The notes under the pieces were generated by a model. That model was not told where the DNA came from. It searched no databases and worked only from the letters and a program-made list of their open reading frames with translations. DNA of 64,000 bases from Jaapia argillacea MUCL 33604 (Eukaryota > Basidiomycota > Agaricomycetes > Jaapiales > Jaapiaceae), in contig KL197710.1 in assembly GCA_000697665.1 (NCBI GenBank), positions 1,465,837-1,529,836 of the forward strand, read 5' to 3'. A program made the translations under genes and the position numbers. Positions 42,913 through 53,431 of the stretch are shown here, in pieces. The first letter of the stretch is position 1. Every line of letters starts with the position of its first letter.

Positions 42913-43264
42913 ACGTTTTTCTTGTTGTTGGAGTTGAGATACGCTATGATTCCATACTTCTAGTGAAGAGACTTTACACATTTGTATCACATAGGTACTG
43001 TAATAAACTGTAGTGTACTACATCTTGTGCATCCCCTTTGTTCCCCAGCATGGCCACCAAGGCTAAATACCACGTGAATTCCAGTGAGGTAACCCCAGAT
43101 CTTGCTCCCGATCATTGCATGATTCTCCCCGGACACTTGGGTTCCCGGTCTGCAAGCTCCTGCGACCTTCAAAAGGCTGCTCCTCCCATCGAAATACCGA
43201 GATACCTATTCTTCTTCACAACTCACCATCCACATCTCTCTGTGATACAAATCCCCTGCACGCA
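42913..43264. promoter_or_regulatory. Intergenic: seipin 3' flank and SDR promoter
   Basis: The 352 bp between two plus-strand genes contains AATAAA-like sequence (aataaactg) near 43002, a candidate seipin polyadenylation element. No exon was seen. Confidence 0.35.
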
Positions 43265-44493
43265 ATGAGCTCCCTCGAAGCTTCGAATCTGTTTAATGTG
43301 AAAGGGAAGGTTGTTTTGGTCACAGGTGGGAGTCGAGGGGTTGGGAAAATGGTGAGCGCGTCTACGTCTTTCAATAATTCATCCTATACCTCTAACAGCA
43401 CTTTCAACGTAGATAGCAACAGGCTTTGTCAAGAACGGAGCCACAGTACGTCCCACTGGCATACCACCCCCACTTTTCCCAGCCCCACTCACCTTTCAAT
43501 CCCACAGGTCTACATCTCCTCCCGGTCCTCTTCAGACTGCTCATCCACCTCGAAAGAACTCAACGCACTAGGCCCAGGGAAATGTATACCCATCCCCGCC
43601 GACCTCCAAAAAATCTCGGAAGTCGATAAGTTGGTGGGAGAGTTGGCAACGAAGGAGAAAGTCTTGCATGTGTTGGTTAATAACGCTGGGGCTGCTTGGG
43701 GTGATGGGATTGATGATTATCCTGTGAGTTTCTTTTTGTGGTGGTGGGGAACTTTGAGCTATTGAATTGATTTACCGATGATTGTTTTTGGGGCGGGTTA
43801 GGATACTGCGTTCACGAAATTGTTGACTTTGAATTTACAACGCGTGTTTTCGCTGACGCAGAAATGTCTTCCTCTGCTTCGGGCTGCTGCTGAAGCAGGA
43901 GGGAAATCTGACGGCGCATATATCGACCCAGCACGTATCATCAACGTAAGTCCCTCCTCTCTACCCTCAGCGTCAATCTCTGCACCACATTGCTCGTGCT
44001 TAATTCAAACTTGGACTCTAGATCGGCTCGGTGGAGGGGTTGGGTGTGCCGGATCATGAGACTTATGCATACTCGGCTTCAAAAGCTGCTTTACATCATT
44101 TGAGTAGACATTTGGGAGGGAGGTTGGGTTGGGAGGGGATTAATAGTAATACTGTTGCTTGTGGTGAGTTCGAATCCGTTCCATCTTCAACGTTGATAAC
44201 ACAGGCCAATTGATTATCACTCTTCAGGTCCTTTCGAAAGCAAGAGTAAGCATATACCCAACACTTCGATTCTGAGCATGGCGCTAACACTTCTTTTTCT
44301 AGTGATGGCGCATACTCTCCAGACTATGGGAGACGTGATAAAAGCTGCTATCCCCTCAGGGAGGATCGGGACACCAGAAGATATCGCAGGTACTGCCTTG
44401 TTCCTCTCCAGCCGAGCTGGATCCTATATCAATGGCGCAACCATCACTTTGGATGGCGGACATTTGGTAGGGATGCCTTCGGCGAAGTTGTGA
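43265..44493 (+). CDS. Short-chain dehydrogenase/reductase (3-oxoacyl-ACP-reductase-like)
   Basis: Seven exons: 43265-43351, 43413-43445, 43508-43723, 43802-43945, 44022-44163, 44228-44245, 44303-44493 (276 aa). The protein is a classical SDR with a Rossmann fold: cofactor motif VTGGSRGVGK (about residues 20-29), ISSRSSSDC after the second strand, VLHVLVNNAGAAWGD, IINIGSVEG with the catalytic Ser, and YAYSASKAALHHLSRHL with catalytic Tyr and Lys. The C-terminal GRIGTPEDIAGTALFLSSRA and INGATITLDGGH are typical of FabG-like and rhamnolipid-type SDRs. The Arg/Ser pattern after strand 2 suggests NADP. The substrate cannot be told from sequence. Exon 6 is 18 nt. Confidence 0.92.
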
Positions 44494-44617
44494 ATAGATG
44501 GGTGTTATACCAGAGTTACATGCTTTAATGGGTGTTGGTAGGAATAGACTGGCGTTTACATGATTAACCATGGATAATGGGAGAATGAGATGATAGACGG
44601 AAACCCTCGAAACAGGA

Positions 44618-45616
44618 CTAAGATGATTTAACCTCGGCCGTTGACTTGTCTTCTTTCGTCCCACTCTTCACCACCTCGGCCTTATCCTCCTCCTTCACTT
44701 CCTTCTCTACCTTCTCTTCCGATTTCCCATCCCCACCACTCAGATCTCTAGCCATCTCCTTCGCCTCATCCCCATCTAACCCCAACTCCTTAATCAACTC
44801 CGCCAGCTCATCTTCAGTAGCTCTGACACCCTGCAACCCAAACCCTACCAACTCCTCTCCCAAATCCACACTCTCCTCTTTGTTCACTACTTTCAGCCCT
44901 TTGCTCTTCCCCTCGTCTGGTGGAGTTGCAGTCCATTTCCCATCCTTGCCTTTTGAACGGAGGGGAGATGGGGAGGGTGAAGGGGATGGAGAAGGTTTGG
45001 GGTATTTGATGGGGGTTGATTGGGAGGGTGTCATGACTCCTGGAACGCCGACGGGTTGGGAAGCTAGGAGGGGACGATCTTGTTCGATTTCGGGGTCGTA
45101 TTCTTCGTTGAGGCGTAGGAAGATGGGGAGTTCGTGGTATTCCACCGCTTCTTCACTGTGTAGTTATTGGCAAGTCAGATGTAGAGCAAGAGGAGGTGGG
45201 AATGGGTCATACAATTGAGCGAATGTCTATGCGTGAGGGTTGAGTTTGGTTGGATGAATGTATGTGATAGGGGAAGGGACGTACACCAGGGAACTTGCCA
45301 CCAACTAGGATCCCCGGCAACTGCTGTTTGTCTAGGAGAAGTGGATGAGGGGTTGGTGAGAACAAATGTTGTGGGACGGACCTGCTGGAGCCTTCCTCCT
45401 CCACAACTTCTTGGCGCTCTCATCTGAAGCTAGATCGTACGCAGTATAGGGTATCTTCTTGACCTGCAGGATGCGCAGCAGGGACTCTAACACGGAATGT
45501 TTGGGTTAGAGGTGTGGCTGGGATGTATGGGGGGTTTTCAAAATACCTTGGCGTTGCCTGAGAGCAGGCTGGGAAGCGATTGTGGTCAGGAATATTTGGA
45601 TGGGCGGGGAGGGCAT
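44618..45616 (-). CDS. SH3BGR-like thioredoxin-fold protein with Glu/Lys-rich tail
   Basis: Five exons: 45616-45547, 45486-45382, 45331-45285, 45226-45213, 45155-44618 (257 aa). The N-terminal ~100 residues match the SH3-binding glutamate-rich/glutaredoxin-like family: PPIQIFLTTIASQPALRQRQ, LLRILQVKKIPYTAYDLASD, AKKLWRRKAPADKQQLPGIL, VGGKFPGTFAQFEEAVEYHE. The Cys active site of true glutaredoxins is absent. The tail contains a (SP)n run and a helical acidic/basic segment (TEDELAELIKELGLDGDEAK, KVEKEVKEEDKAEV). Exon 4 is only 14 nt. An upstream in-frame ATG at 45655 would add 13 residues; the shorter start matches the family better as I recall it. Confidence 0.85.
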
Positions 45617-45763
45617 TGCGACAAGGACAGGCGAGATTGGGTCTCGTAGATCCATAATCATATCTCGGATTTTGCCGACCCGCTTAGATCTCCTTCAGAT
45701 CGCAGACACTCCTCCGTTTCTCTCTCAACATCGCACATAGCTAGATACCCCCCAGACTTCACC
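45617..45763. promoter_or_regulatory. Short divergent promoter SH3BGR-like / LTP1
   Basis: The gap is 147 bp, or 108 bp if the SH3BGR-like gene starts at 45655. Both genes must share this small regulatory space. Confidence 0.4.
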
Positions 45764-46403
45764 ATGTCCTCTATATCCGTACTTGTTGTCTGTCTCGGCA
45801 ACATCTGTCGTTCACCCATGGGAGAAGCTGTTCTCCAGCACATCGCAAACGAACGAGGCATCGAAATGGTGGTACACAGCGCTGGTACCGCTGGTTACCA
45901 CATCGGCGAAGAGCCCGATGAAAGGTCAGCGCATCATTATCCATGGTTTTTACAACCGGAGATTGATTGGATCCGCAGAACCACAGCTACATGCCGCAAG
46001 GTAAGGAAAAACATCCCTGCTTCTCGCACCGAGTCTCATCCTCCCATCATAATCACAGCACAACGTCCCCATCGACCACGAAGCCCAACAAGTCAAAGAA
46101 TCAGACTTTCGCACATACACACACATCCTCGCATCAGACGAATCCAACCTCCGTAATCTAGAACGTATCAAACCTCACGATACCACAGCTGAGATCCGAC
46201 TGTGGGGTTCGTATCTTGATGGGAAACCTATCGCAGATCCTTACTATGGTTCCATGGTAGGTCTTCCACCTGACGTTGTTTGGTGAAGCTGAACGTCGTA
46301 TGGGCGGCAGGGTGGGTTCGAGACGTGCTATCAACAGTGTGTTCGATACTCGAAAGCGTTCTTGGATCAGGTCGTAGGTGAGAAGCCATCGGCGAACTTA
46401 TAA
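45764..46403 (+). CDS. LTP1: Low-molecular-weight protein tyrosine phosphatase
   Basis: Four exons: 45764-45924, 45979-46000, 46059-46256, 46311-46403 (157 aa), the usual length for the class. The P-loop CLGNICRSP (C-X5-R-S, about residues 10-17) holds the nucleophilic Cys. The family segments [48 protein letters not shown] and the general-acid Asp in IADPYYGS are all present, as are C-terminal [18 protein letters not shown] residues. It dephosphorylates phosphotyrosine or small phosphoesters in the cytosol; targets are unknown. Exon 2 is 22 nt. Confidence 0.95.
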
Positions 46404-46576
46404 CACCCCTCAAGACTTCTGGATGGTGGGGTGGAGATTGAATCATATCTCACTTCACGCGTTGTACAACGGATAGACCAAAATCCTTTGGGATTCCATT
46501 CCAGTTCCCATACCATACAGAGTTGCGTCTGACTGATACTACAACATGATTTTCGACGACCAAGAATTCCCCATGG

Positions 46577-49052
46577 TTAGTGGTGGGTTGGCATATCGAC
46601 AGAGGCCTTGTTTCCGATTGCGTCTTGGGCCCGCCATAAACTGGTGATGGTCTATGGATGATCGATTAATCATCCGAGCGTCGGGTTAAGAGGCGGAATG
46701 GATGTGCTCACCTTGTTTTGGGTATAGAAATTGATACCGCTGCGAAACAATGGATCAGACTCCACCAACTAACAGAAACGAAACACGACTAACCTCTTGC
46801 CATAGAAAGGAATATCACCCAAGAAGCTCGCCTAAACAGAAACCTTCAGCGAAAACATTTTTCCAACCAGCACACCGAACACTCGCCTTGTTTCCACTCC
46901 AAGAGAACATGGGAAGAGGGACAGGGATAGGCACGTTAATACCAATCTGTCCAACTTCGACCTGATTCTCGAATTTACGAGCCGTAGCACCTGATTGAGT
47001 GAAGATGGCGGTTCCATTACCGTACTTGTTCTCGTTGATGATGGCCAATGCTTCGTCGAGAGTGTCGGCGGTGATGACAGTTAGTACGGGACCGAAAATT
47101 TCTTCGCTGCATGAGAATAAGTTTCGATGTTGTTTATAAGTAAGTGAATGGCTTCGTACGTGTAACATTTCATTGTGGTTGTGGCCTCGATGACGGTGGG
47201 TCCCACGAAGTTTCCATGAGGGTAACCAGCGACGTGAAGACCACGCCCATCAAGGTGGATCTTACCTCCCTCTTCGACTGCAGAGCCGATCAAACCCTCG
47301 ACTCGTTTCTTGGCAAACGGAGAGATGAGAGGTCCTCTGATTCAGGACCCACGACATTAGTGCACGAAGGGCGAGAAGGACGATGAGTACGAACAGGTCA
47401 GCACCCTTTTCGAAGCCACCATTTACGTGAAGCTTCGAGGCCCGCTCCACAAGTTCAGGAAGCCATGATTGTGCAGTGCCCACAAGAATGGCTACAACCG
47501 GTGATTAGCCCCTAGCAGCGTATTATGTCTAAGACCAGCGTCACTCACCAACAGAAAGGGCCATGCATCGTTGTCCAGCAGCTGAGGATATTCTTAGTTT
47601 GCTCGAAAATGAGCGTAGGAGTGTATCGCCGTACCTCCAAAAGCAGCACCGATGATTGAGTTCAATGCAAGGTTCTTGTTCGCATCAGGCATTACAACAG
47701 CGTGGTTCTTGGCGCCCAAGTTGGCCTGTACGCGCTTACCATTCTTCGTTCCTCTATGGGTGCGAGATGAATATCTTTATCAAGAATGGTTGCAATGAAA
47801 TCAAACCTGGTATAGATGTGATGACCAGCACGATCACCCCCAACGAAACTGATGGCTTTGATGGAGGGATGGTCGCAGATGGCGTTAACGGTGGGAACAG
47901 TACCGTGAACAACGTTCAGCACTCCTTCCGGAAGGCCTGGAAACGGAAGGAGGTGAGGTGGTAATGGCCAGATAATGTGTGAAGGACTTACCGGCTCGCT
48001 GGCACAATTCGGCAATGATCATGGCTGCACCCGGATCCCGCTCAGATGGTTTGAGAACGAGAGTATTTCCAGTCGAGAGGGCCATAGGGATGGACCAGAG
48101 AGGGATCATTCTGTACTCGAAATATTAGCTATGTCGGCATAAAAAAAACGAAGAGAGAGGGTATTACGCCGGGAAGTTGAAAGGAGCAACGCTAAAGGAA
48201 TTAAACTTTAACGAGAGAAGATATTGATTTTTGTGGACACACACCTAGCGCAGACGCCTAGAGGTAATCGACGAGTTTCGGTATCCATGTCTCTGCTCAC
48301 TGATCACGAGAGAAATAAGAATCACAAGAGAACGAGGAGAATAGCGTCAGCTACCTTCAATCTTGTCACCAAGTAGCAGAGAGGGGATGCCGGCAGCCGA
48401 TTCCACGACTTGAAGCCCACGAAGGACATCGCCATGAGCATCTGGGAGCGAGAACGCATGTTAGGTAGATTTATGAATGAGGCCAAAAATACCTACCTTG
48501 GATAGTCTTTCCCTGTTCCAAGACGATGCTATTCGCCAAGGCTTCACCGTTTTGTCGGATTTGAGCTTGGAGTCTAGACGAAGGTGAGTCTGTCTTTGCG
48601 AAGCAGGACATGGTCAATAACGCACTCCAAGACAAATCGTTGGCGAGTCAAGACGCTTGTTCGACTCCAGGTCTTGAAAGCTTCCGCTGCAGCACCGACG
48701 GCCTGGTCAAACTCAGCACTTGTAGTCTCCGGAACCCGGCTGAGGAGTGTTTGAGTTGACTATCCAGAACACATTGTGAGCCAGAATAAGCGTAATCTTG
48801 GGTATGTTTACGCACCGGATCAACGACGTCAACGAAATCTGTCGTTTTGCTCTCGACAAATTCCCCTCCAATGAAGTTCTTCGTCACACCTCCAGTCGCA
48901 CTCGTGCCTTTCCATTCCTTGGAGAGCTTTTCGGCAAGTGGTCGTGCGGTGTCGCTCAATCCACTGACGGGTGGCCGGGGATGACCCGAAGCAGACGTCG
49001 CATACTTCCTGGCTTGTAGGTGGCTGAGGCGCGAAATTCTGGAGGCAGACAT
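46577..49052 (-). CDS. ALDH6A1: Methylmalonate-semialdehyde dehydrogenase (acylating), mitochondrial
   Basis: Sixteen exons: 49052-48816, 48759-48626, 48573-48497, 48441-48355, 48299-48245, 48192-48169, 48110-47992, 47936-47807, 47753-47635, 47581-47549, 47491-47395, 47336-47160, 47106-46887, 46831-46794, 46739-46712, 46651-46577 (549 aa). The CoA-dependent ALDH6 enzyme converts methylmalonate/malonate semialdehyde to propionyl-/acetyl-CoA in valine and pyrimidine breakdown. It starts with an Arg/Ser-rich mitochondrial presequence ([20 protein letters not shown]). Family blocks: [69 protein letters not shown], catalytic Cys in [26 protein letters not shown] and [17 protein letters not shown]. 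Intron 13 has GC-AG borders (46886-46832), needed to give [14 protein letters not shown]. Confidence 0.95.
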
Positions 49053-49285
49053 GGGAGGAAGTGAGAACGGAATGGCGGAACGTTCTTCAGCCACCCCCAC
49101 ATTTATAGGAAGGGCGAAGTAACCGGTTCACGTAATTGCCCTTTTAGTAACCGTGGGAATTAACACGGTATTGTTGTCAAACGTTGTCTTCAATCAATAA
49201 TCTGCGCCTGATGTCACGTTTATTCCGCTCATCAACAGCTTAGACGCCTTAAGTCCACCTTCTGTGTCGACTCGCCGACGCAGCG
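49053..49285. promoter_or_regulatory. Divergent promoter MMSDH / Rap1-Myb-like gene
   Basis: A 233-bp shared gap. No clear TATA box was identified on either side. Confidence 0.4.
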
Positions 49286-51320
49286 ATGTACAACAATATC
49301 CCCGACCCTGGCGGTTCCAACGGAGTCAACGACCCCAACCTTGCCGCCAATATGCAGTTTTTTGCGACAACGCAGACTCAGGCTACCCAAGCCATGAATG
49401 CTGGATCCATGATGGGTCAGATGGGCCCTCCTTCCATGCTCCCTCCTCAAATGCCGTTCTTTCCCCCCCAGCCACAGGGAAATGGGTCAACATCCTGGTC
49501 TCAACCACAACCTCAAAATCACCTCGCCGGGATGAACGGTATGACAGGCGGTAACCCTGGCATGATGAATCCTGCAATGCAGCAACAGCAGTTGCAGTTG
49601 CAGGCCCAGCAGTTCCAGATGCAGCAAGCGATGCCCCTGTACAGCTTAATGATGAACGAAGTGATGAAGTTGAACATGAATGCGACACCTGTTGGATCTT
49701 TTACCAACGATGAAGACCTTCTGGTACAGGTTTTGCGAGCGAGTGCGAGCAATAGTCAAACCTACAAACAGGCCATCGAATCCCTCCAAGGCGTATGTTA
49801 TGTTTTTGTACTGTCTAGCAATCCATTGACCTGAACTCTAGATGAACAACCACTCCGCACATATGTGGAAAGACTATTACCTTGACAACAAGCATCGATT
49901 AGACGAGATAATAACTCAGCCTGTCGATTGCTCAAAGTTGCCTCCGAACAATTCCTCGCAAGCTCGTGCGCCTTCTCGAGCTCAATCATCATCTTCGTTG
50001 GCCTCGTCTTCCAAGCTTGGCATAGTTCAGGCGAAACCGCATCATCGCTTGAATGAGGTCCAGAAAAGGACTGTCAGAAAACCATCGTTTAGCTCATCTC
50101 CGCCCCCGGAGTCTTCCTCGCGTACCACACAGTCATCTTCTCCGAATCGTAATCTCCAGCGTCGCCGTCGTAAGGAGGAGTCTTCCTCTCGTCAAAAATC
50201 CCAGAAATCCCAGGCGTCTTTCCGAACTCTGAGCGGACGTCTCGTCAATCCCTCCGGCGAATCTACATCTGGTAACCAGTGGAAAGGGCCGTGGTCACTG
50301 CCAGAGCCTCCGCCTCGTTCACCTTCACCTCCCGCCAACATTGCTCCTGCACGTTCCGGCAAAGAGGGTCACCATGCATATACAGATGAGGACAAGGATT
50401 TCTTCATCAAAACCGTCTCTTGGGAGGCGAAGTTAGACCCAAATGTTAGTCGGAAAGCCATCCTCGAGAAATTAACGAGCAAAGTAAGATTTTCAATGTC
50501 GCCGGGCGACGTATTTTGACTGGGTTCTTCCCCTGCAATTCCAGGCTCCGCACCACAGTTATCAATCTTGGAATTCGTATTGGAGACGTGACGACGATCT
50601 TGCCGATAAAATCCTTGCCGCGAGGCGGGGAGACGAGAGCGACGACGAATCAGACTCAGGCTCTGAATCAGACCAGACATCTGCCGGCTCTGCTGGATCT
50701 GCACGTTCCAGCGGGTCACCGTCGAACTCGTCGGAGTCAGATTCTGGAAGCGATTCGGACCGCGAACTCAACTCTGAAGAAGAGCACGCCAAAGATTTGA
50801 AGAAAATAGGAGCTCATGGTGATTCGTATGGCAAAGCCGAAATGCGGGTTATCGCCAGGTTCATAGCCTCATATGACAATTGGGATGGAACTACCAATAA
50901 GATAAGATGGGGGAAATTCCTCGAAGATGTGAGACATCCTCGCGTCCTCTTGTTTGGACTTTCTGACCCCTTGCATTTAGCACAAGACAGATCGGAGTGC
51001 GAAATCTTTGGCCGAGTATTATCGAAGAGCTGGGACAGGTAAGGATTATCGCTGTCGAGACCATGGTCGAGGACATTCCACTAACGGAGACACTAGATAT
51101 CGACCGCCTGGTAGAAAAGATCAAGACAAGATGGGAGAAGCGAAAACAACCGATTGACTCGCAGCTTGGACGGCCATCGTGGGCGCAAGGGAAGTCATCT
51201 GAAGCTGCTGCCGCTCTCAAGCGGAAGTTGGAACACGGGGAAGATGATCCTTCTAAGGCTGGCGAGAAGCGACAAAAGGCAGAAGGCTCCCCCAACATAT
51301 CGTCAAGCAGGAGTCCTTGA
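49286..51320 (+). CDS. Rap1-Myb/SANT-like domain protein with Gln/Met-rich N-terminus
   Basis: Five exons: 49286-49792, 49842-50483, 50545-50928, 50981-51038, 51097-51320 (604 aa). Residues 1-125 are rich in Gln, Met and Pro (MQQQQLQLQAQQFQMQQAM), like transcription activation regions. Residues 230-340 are basic and Ser-rich. A Myb/SANT-like three-helix unit lies at about 345-410: YTDEDKDFFIKTVSWEAKLD, SRKAILEKLTSKAPHHSYQS, WNSYWRRDDDLADKILAAR; APHHSYQSWNSYWRR matches the recognition-helix pattern of the Rap1 Myb domain. A weaker second unit at about 480-530 ends in RSAKSLAEYYRRA. An acidic Ser/Asp/Glu segment separates them. A DNA-binding or chromatin role is likely; the target is unknown. 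Confidence 0.85.
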
Positions 51321-51588
51321 GTGTCGCCCACATTGCCATTGTGTCCTTTGCACATAGGATTATGTATTGCCCGACACTTACGCAACATAAAGCCTCCTCG
51401 TTCTCGTACATGTAACGTTTCTTTACCTATATTGCTTCAATGCTTGTATTCCTCTACATGTTTTGTTGCATATATGTCGTAATATAATACCACGTGACCG
51501 CATCGATGGTATTTAATTGGAATCATACGTGCTGCACGAACCTGGAGCAGTTGGCTATCATCGTACCCTAAACAACAATTGCAACACC

Positions 51589-53271
51589 ATGGATGAAGAC
51601 TACGACGTATGTATATCCTTTCTGGCACGGCCCCCCCAAACTGACAACAGATCAGGTCATCGTGCTGGGCACTGGCCTCACTGAATGTATCCTGTCTGGT
51701 CTCCTGTCTGTGGAGGGCAAGAAGGTCCTTCATATGGACCGAAATGACTACTACGGCGGCGACAGCGCAAGTTTGAACTTAACTCAGGTGGGATGTCCTG
51801 TGAGGCTTATCGTTCACGCGATGTTCACCTATACGAGTCCAGCTGTATCGCAAGTTCAGACCTGACAAGGCTCCACCTGCTGAGCTTGGGCGCGACAGAG
51901 ATTACGCTATCGACCTCATCCCCAAGTTCATCATCGCTTCCGGAGAACTCACCAAGATCCTTGTTCACACCGAAGTGACGAGGTACCTCGAATTCAAACA
52001 GATCGCGGGCAGCTACGTCTATCGAGATGGTCGAATCTCGAAAGTGCCTAGCAACGAGATGGAAGCCGTCAGGAGTCCGCTCATGGGTCTGTTCGAGAAA
52101 CGAAGGGCGAAGAAGTTCTTTGAGTTCTTGCAGGGCTGGAAGGACGAAGATCCCGCCACTCACCAAGGTTTGTTCGAGTGACCTACGCTCGATGCCATCC
52201 CGCTGATATAGACTTCTATCATAGGCCTTGATCTTGACCGAGACACGATGAAGACAGTCTTTGAGAAGTTCGGGCTTGAGCCAGGAACCCAGGATTTCAT
52301 CGGTCACGCTATGGCATTGTATCTTGATGACGAGTAAGTAGCGGAGGTCAGCTTTCGATGCTCCCAACTCACCCTATTTCAGTTATATCACCAAGCCTGC
52401 CCGACCCGCGTACGACCGAATTATTCTCTACACCTCTTCTATGGCTCGATACGGCAAATCGCCCTACATTTACCCTCTGTACGGTCTTGGTGAACTTCCA
52501 CAGGCATTTGCGCGTCTGTCCGCCATCTATGGAGGCACTTACATGCTGGACAAGCCCATTGATGAAATCGTCACCGATGCGTCCGGTAAATTCGTGGGCG
52601 TTCGCAGTGGAGGCGAGACTGTCAAAGCCAAGCAGGTCATTGGTGATCCAAGCTACTTCGGTGCTGGACAGGCTGCTGGTGGAAGTGGGAAGGTGAGAGT
52701 CGTGGAGGAGGGTCGGGTTATTCGTGCAATCTGCTTCCTGAAGCATCCTATTCCTGGAACCGACGATTTGGATAGCTGTCAGATCATTATTCCCCAGAAC
52801 CAGGTTAACAGGCGGAATGGTGGGTTCTTCCTGCACGATTCTGTCTCTTTTTTTTATCGCTTATTCTCGCACCCTTCCCCCCCAGATATCTACATCGCCA
52901 TGGTCTCCTCTACCCATAACGTCTGCGCCAAGGACGTTTACGTTGCCATCGTCAGCACGATCGTCGAGACTGACATCCCGGAGAAGGAGATTGTGCCTGG
53001 TCTCCAGCTTCTTGGTCCCATCTACGACAAGTGAGACTTTCCACGCCTTGGCTTCTTTCATCTTGCTGAAATTTCCCTGCTTAGGTTTGTCTCAGTGACA
53101 CCCATCTTCACTCCCACCTCAGACGGCAAGTCGGACAACATCTTCATCACTCGCTCGTATGACGCCACGTCGCACTTTGAGACCGTTGTTCAAGATGTTG
53201 AGGATGTTTGGAAGAGGATCATGGAGAAGGATCTAGTCCTGAAGAAACGAGACCTTGAAGTCCAGGAATAA
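51589..53271 (+). CDS. GDI1: Rab GDP-dissociation inhibitor
   Basis: Seven exons: 51589-51606, 51656-51787, 51843-52167, 52225-52333, 52383-52819, 52886-53030, 53085-53271 (450 aa). GDI extracts prenylated, GDP-bound Rab proteins from membranes and recycles them. Sequence-conserved regions: [157 protein letters not shown] and the C-terminal [19 protein letters not shown]. No prenylation motif is present at the end, fitting GDI rather than Rab escort protein. The first exon is 18 nt. Confidence 0.97.
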
Positions 53272-53431
53272 TTGAACTCTGTCGCTCATGATCCTTCTCC
53301 TTCCCGCTCTCTCTAATTCCTCCGCTTCATTGTACCGCCCGGATTTCGCAGCTAGCAGCACCATATAAACTTTGTACCATCCCCTTTCATTGGATAGTCA
53401 AGCTATAATCAGTCACATTTCATACAACTTG

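Noticed and set aside
44164-44185. tRNA B-box-like sequence (gagttcgaatcc) on the plus strand
   Set aside because: It lies inside an intron of the SDR gene, has no matching A box or acceptor stem at the right distance, and the surrounding splice signals explain the region.
43265-44493. Biosynthetic gene cluster suggested by an SDR and a distant P450
   Set aside because: The SDR and P450 are 19 kb apart, separated by housekeeping genes, with no backbone synthase, transporter or cluster regulator nearby.
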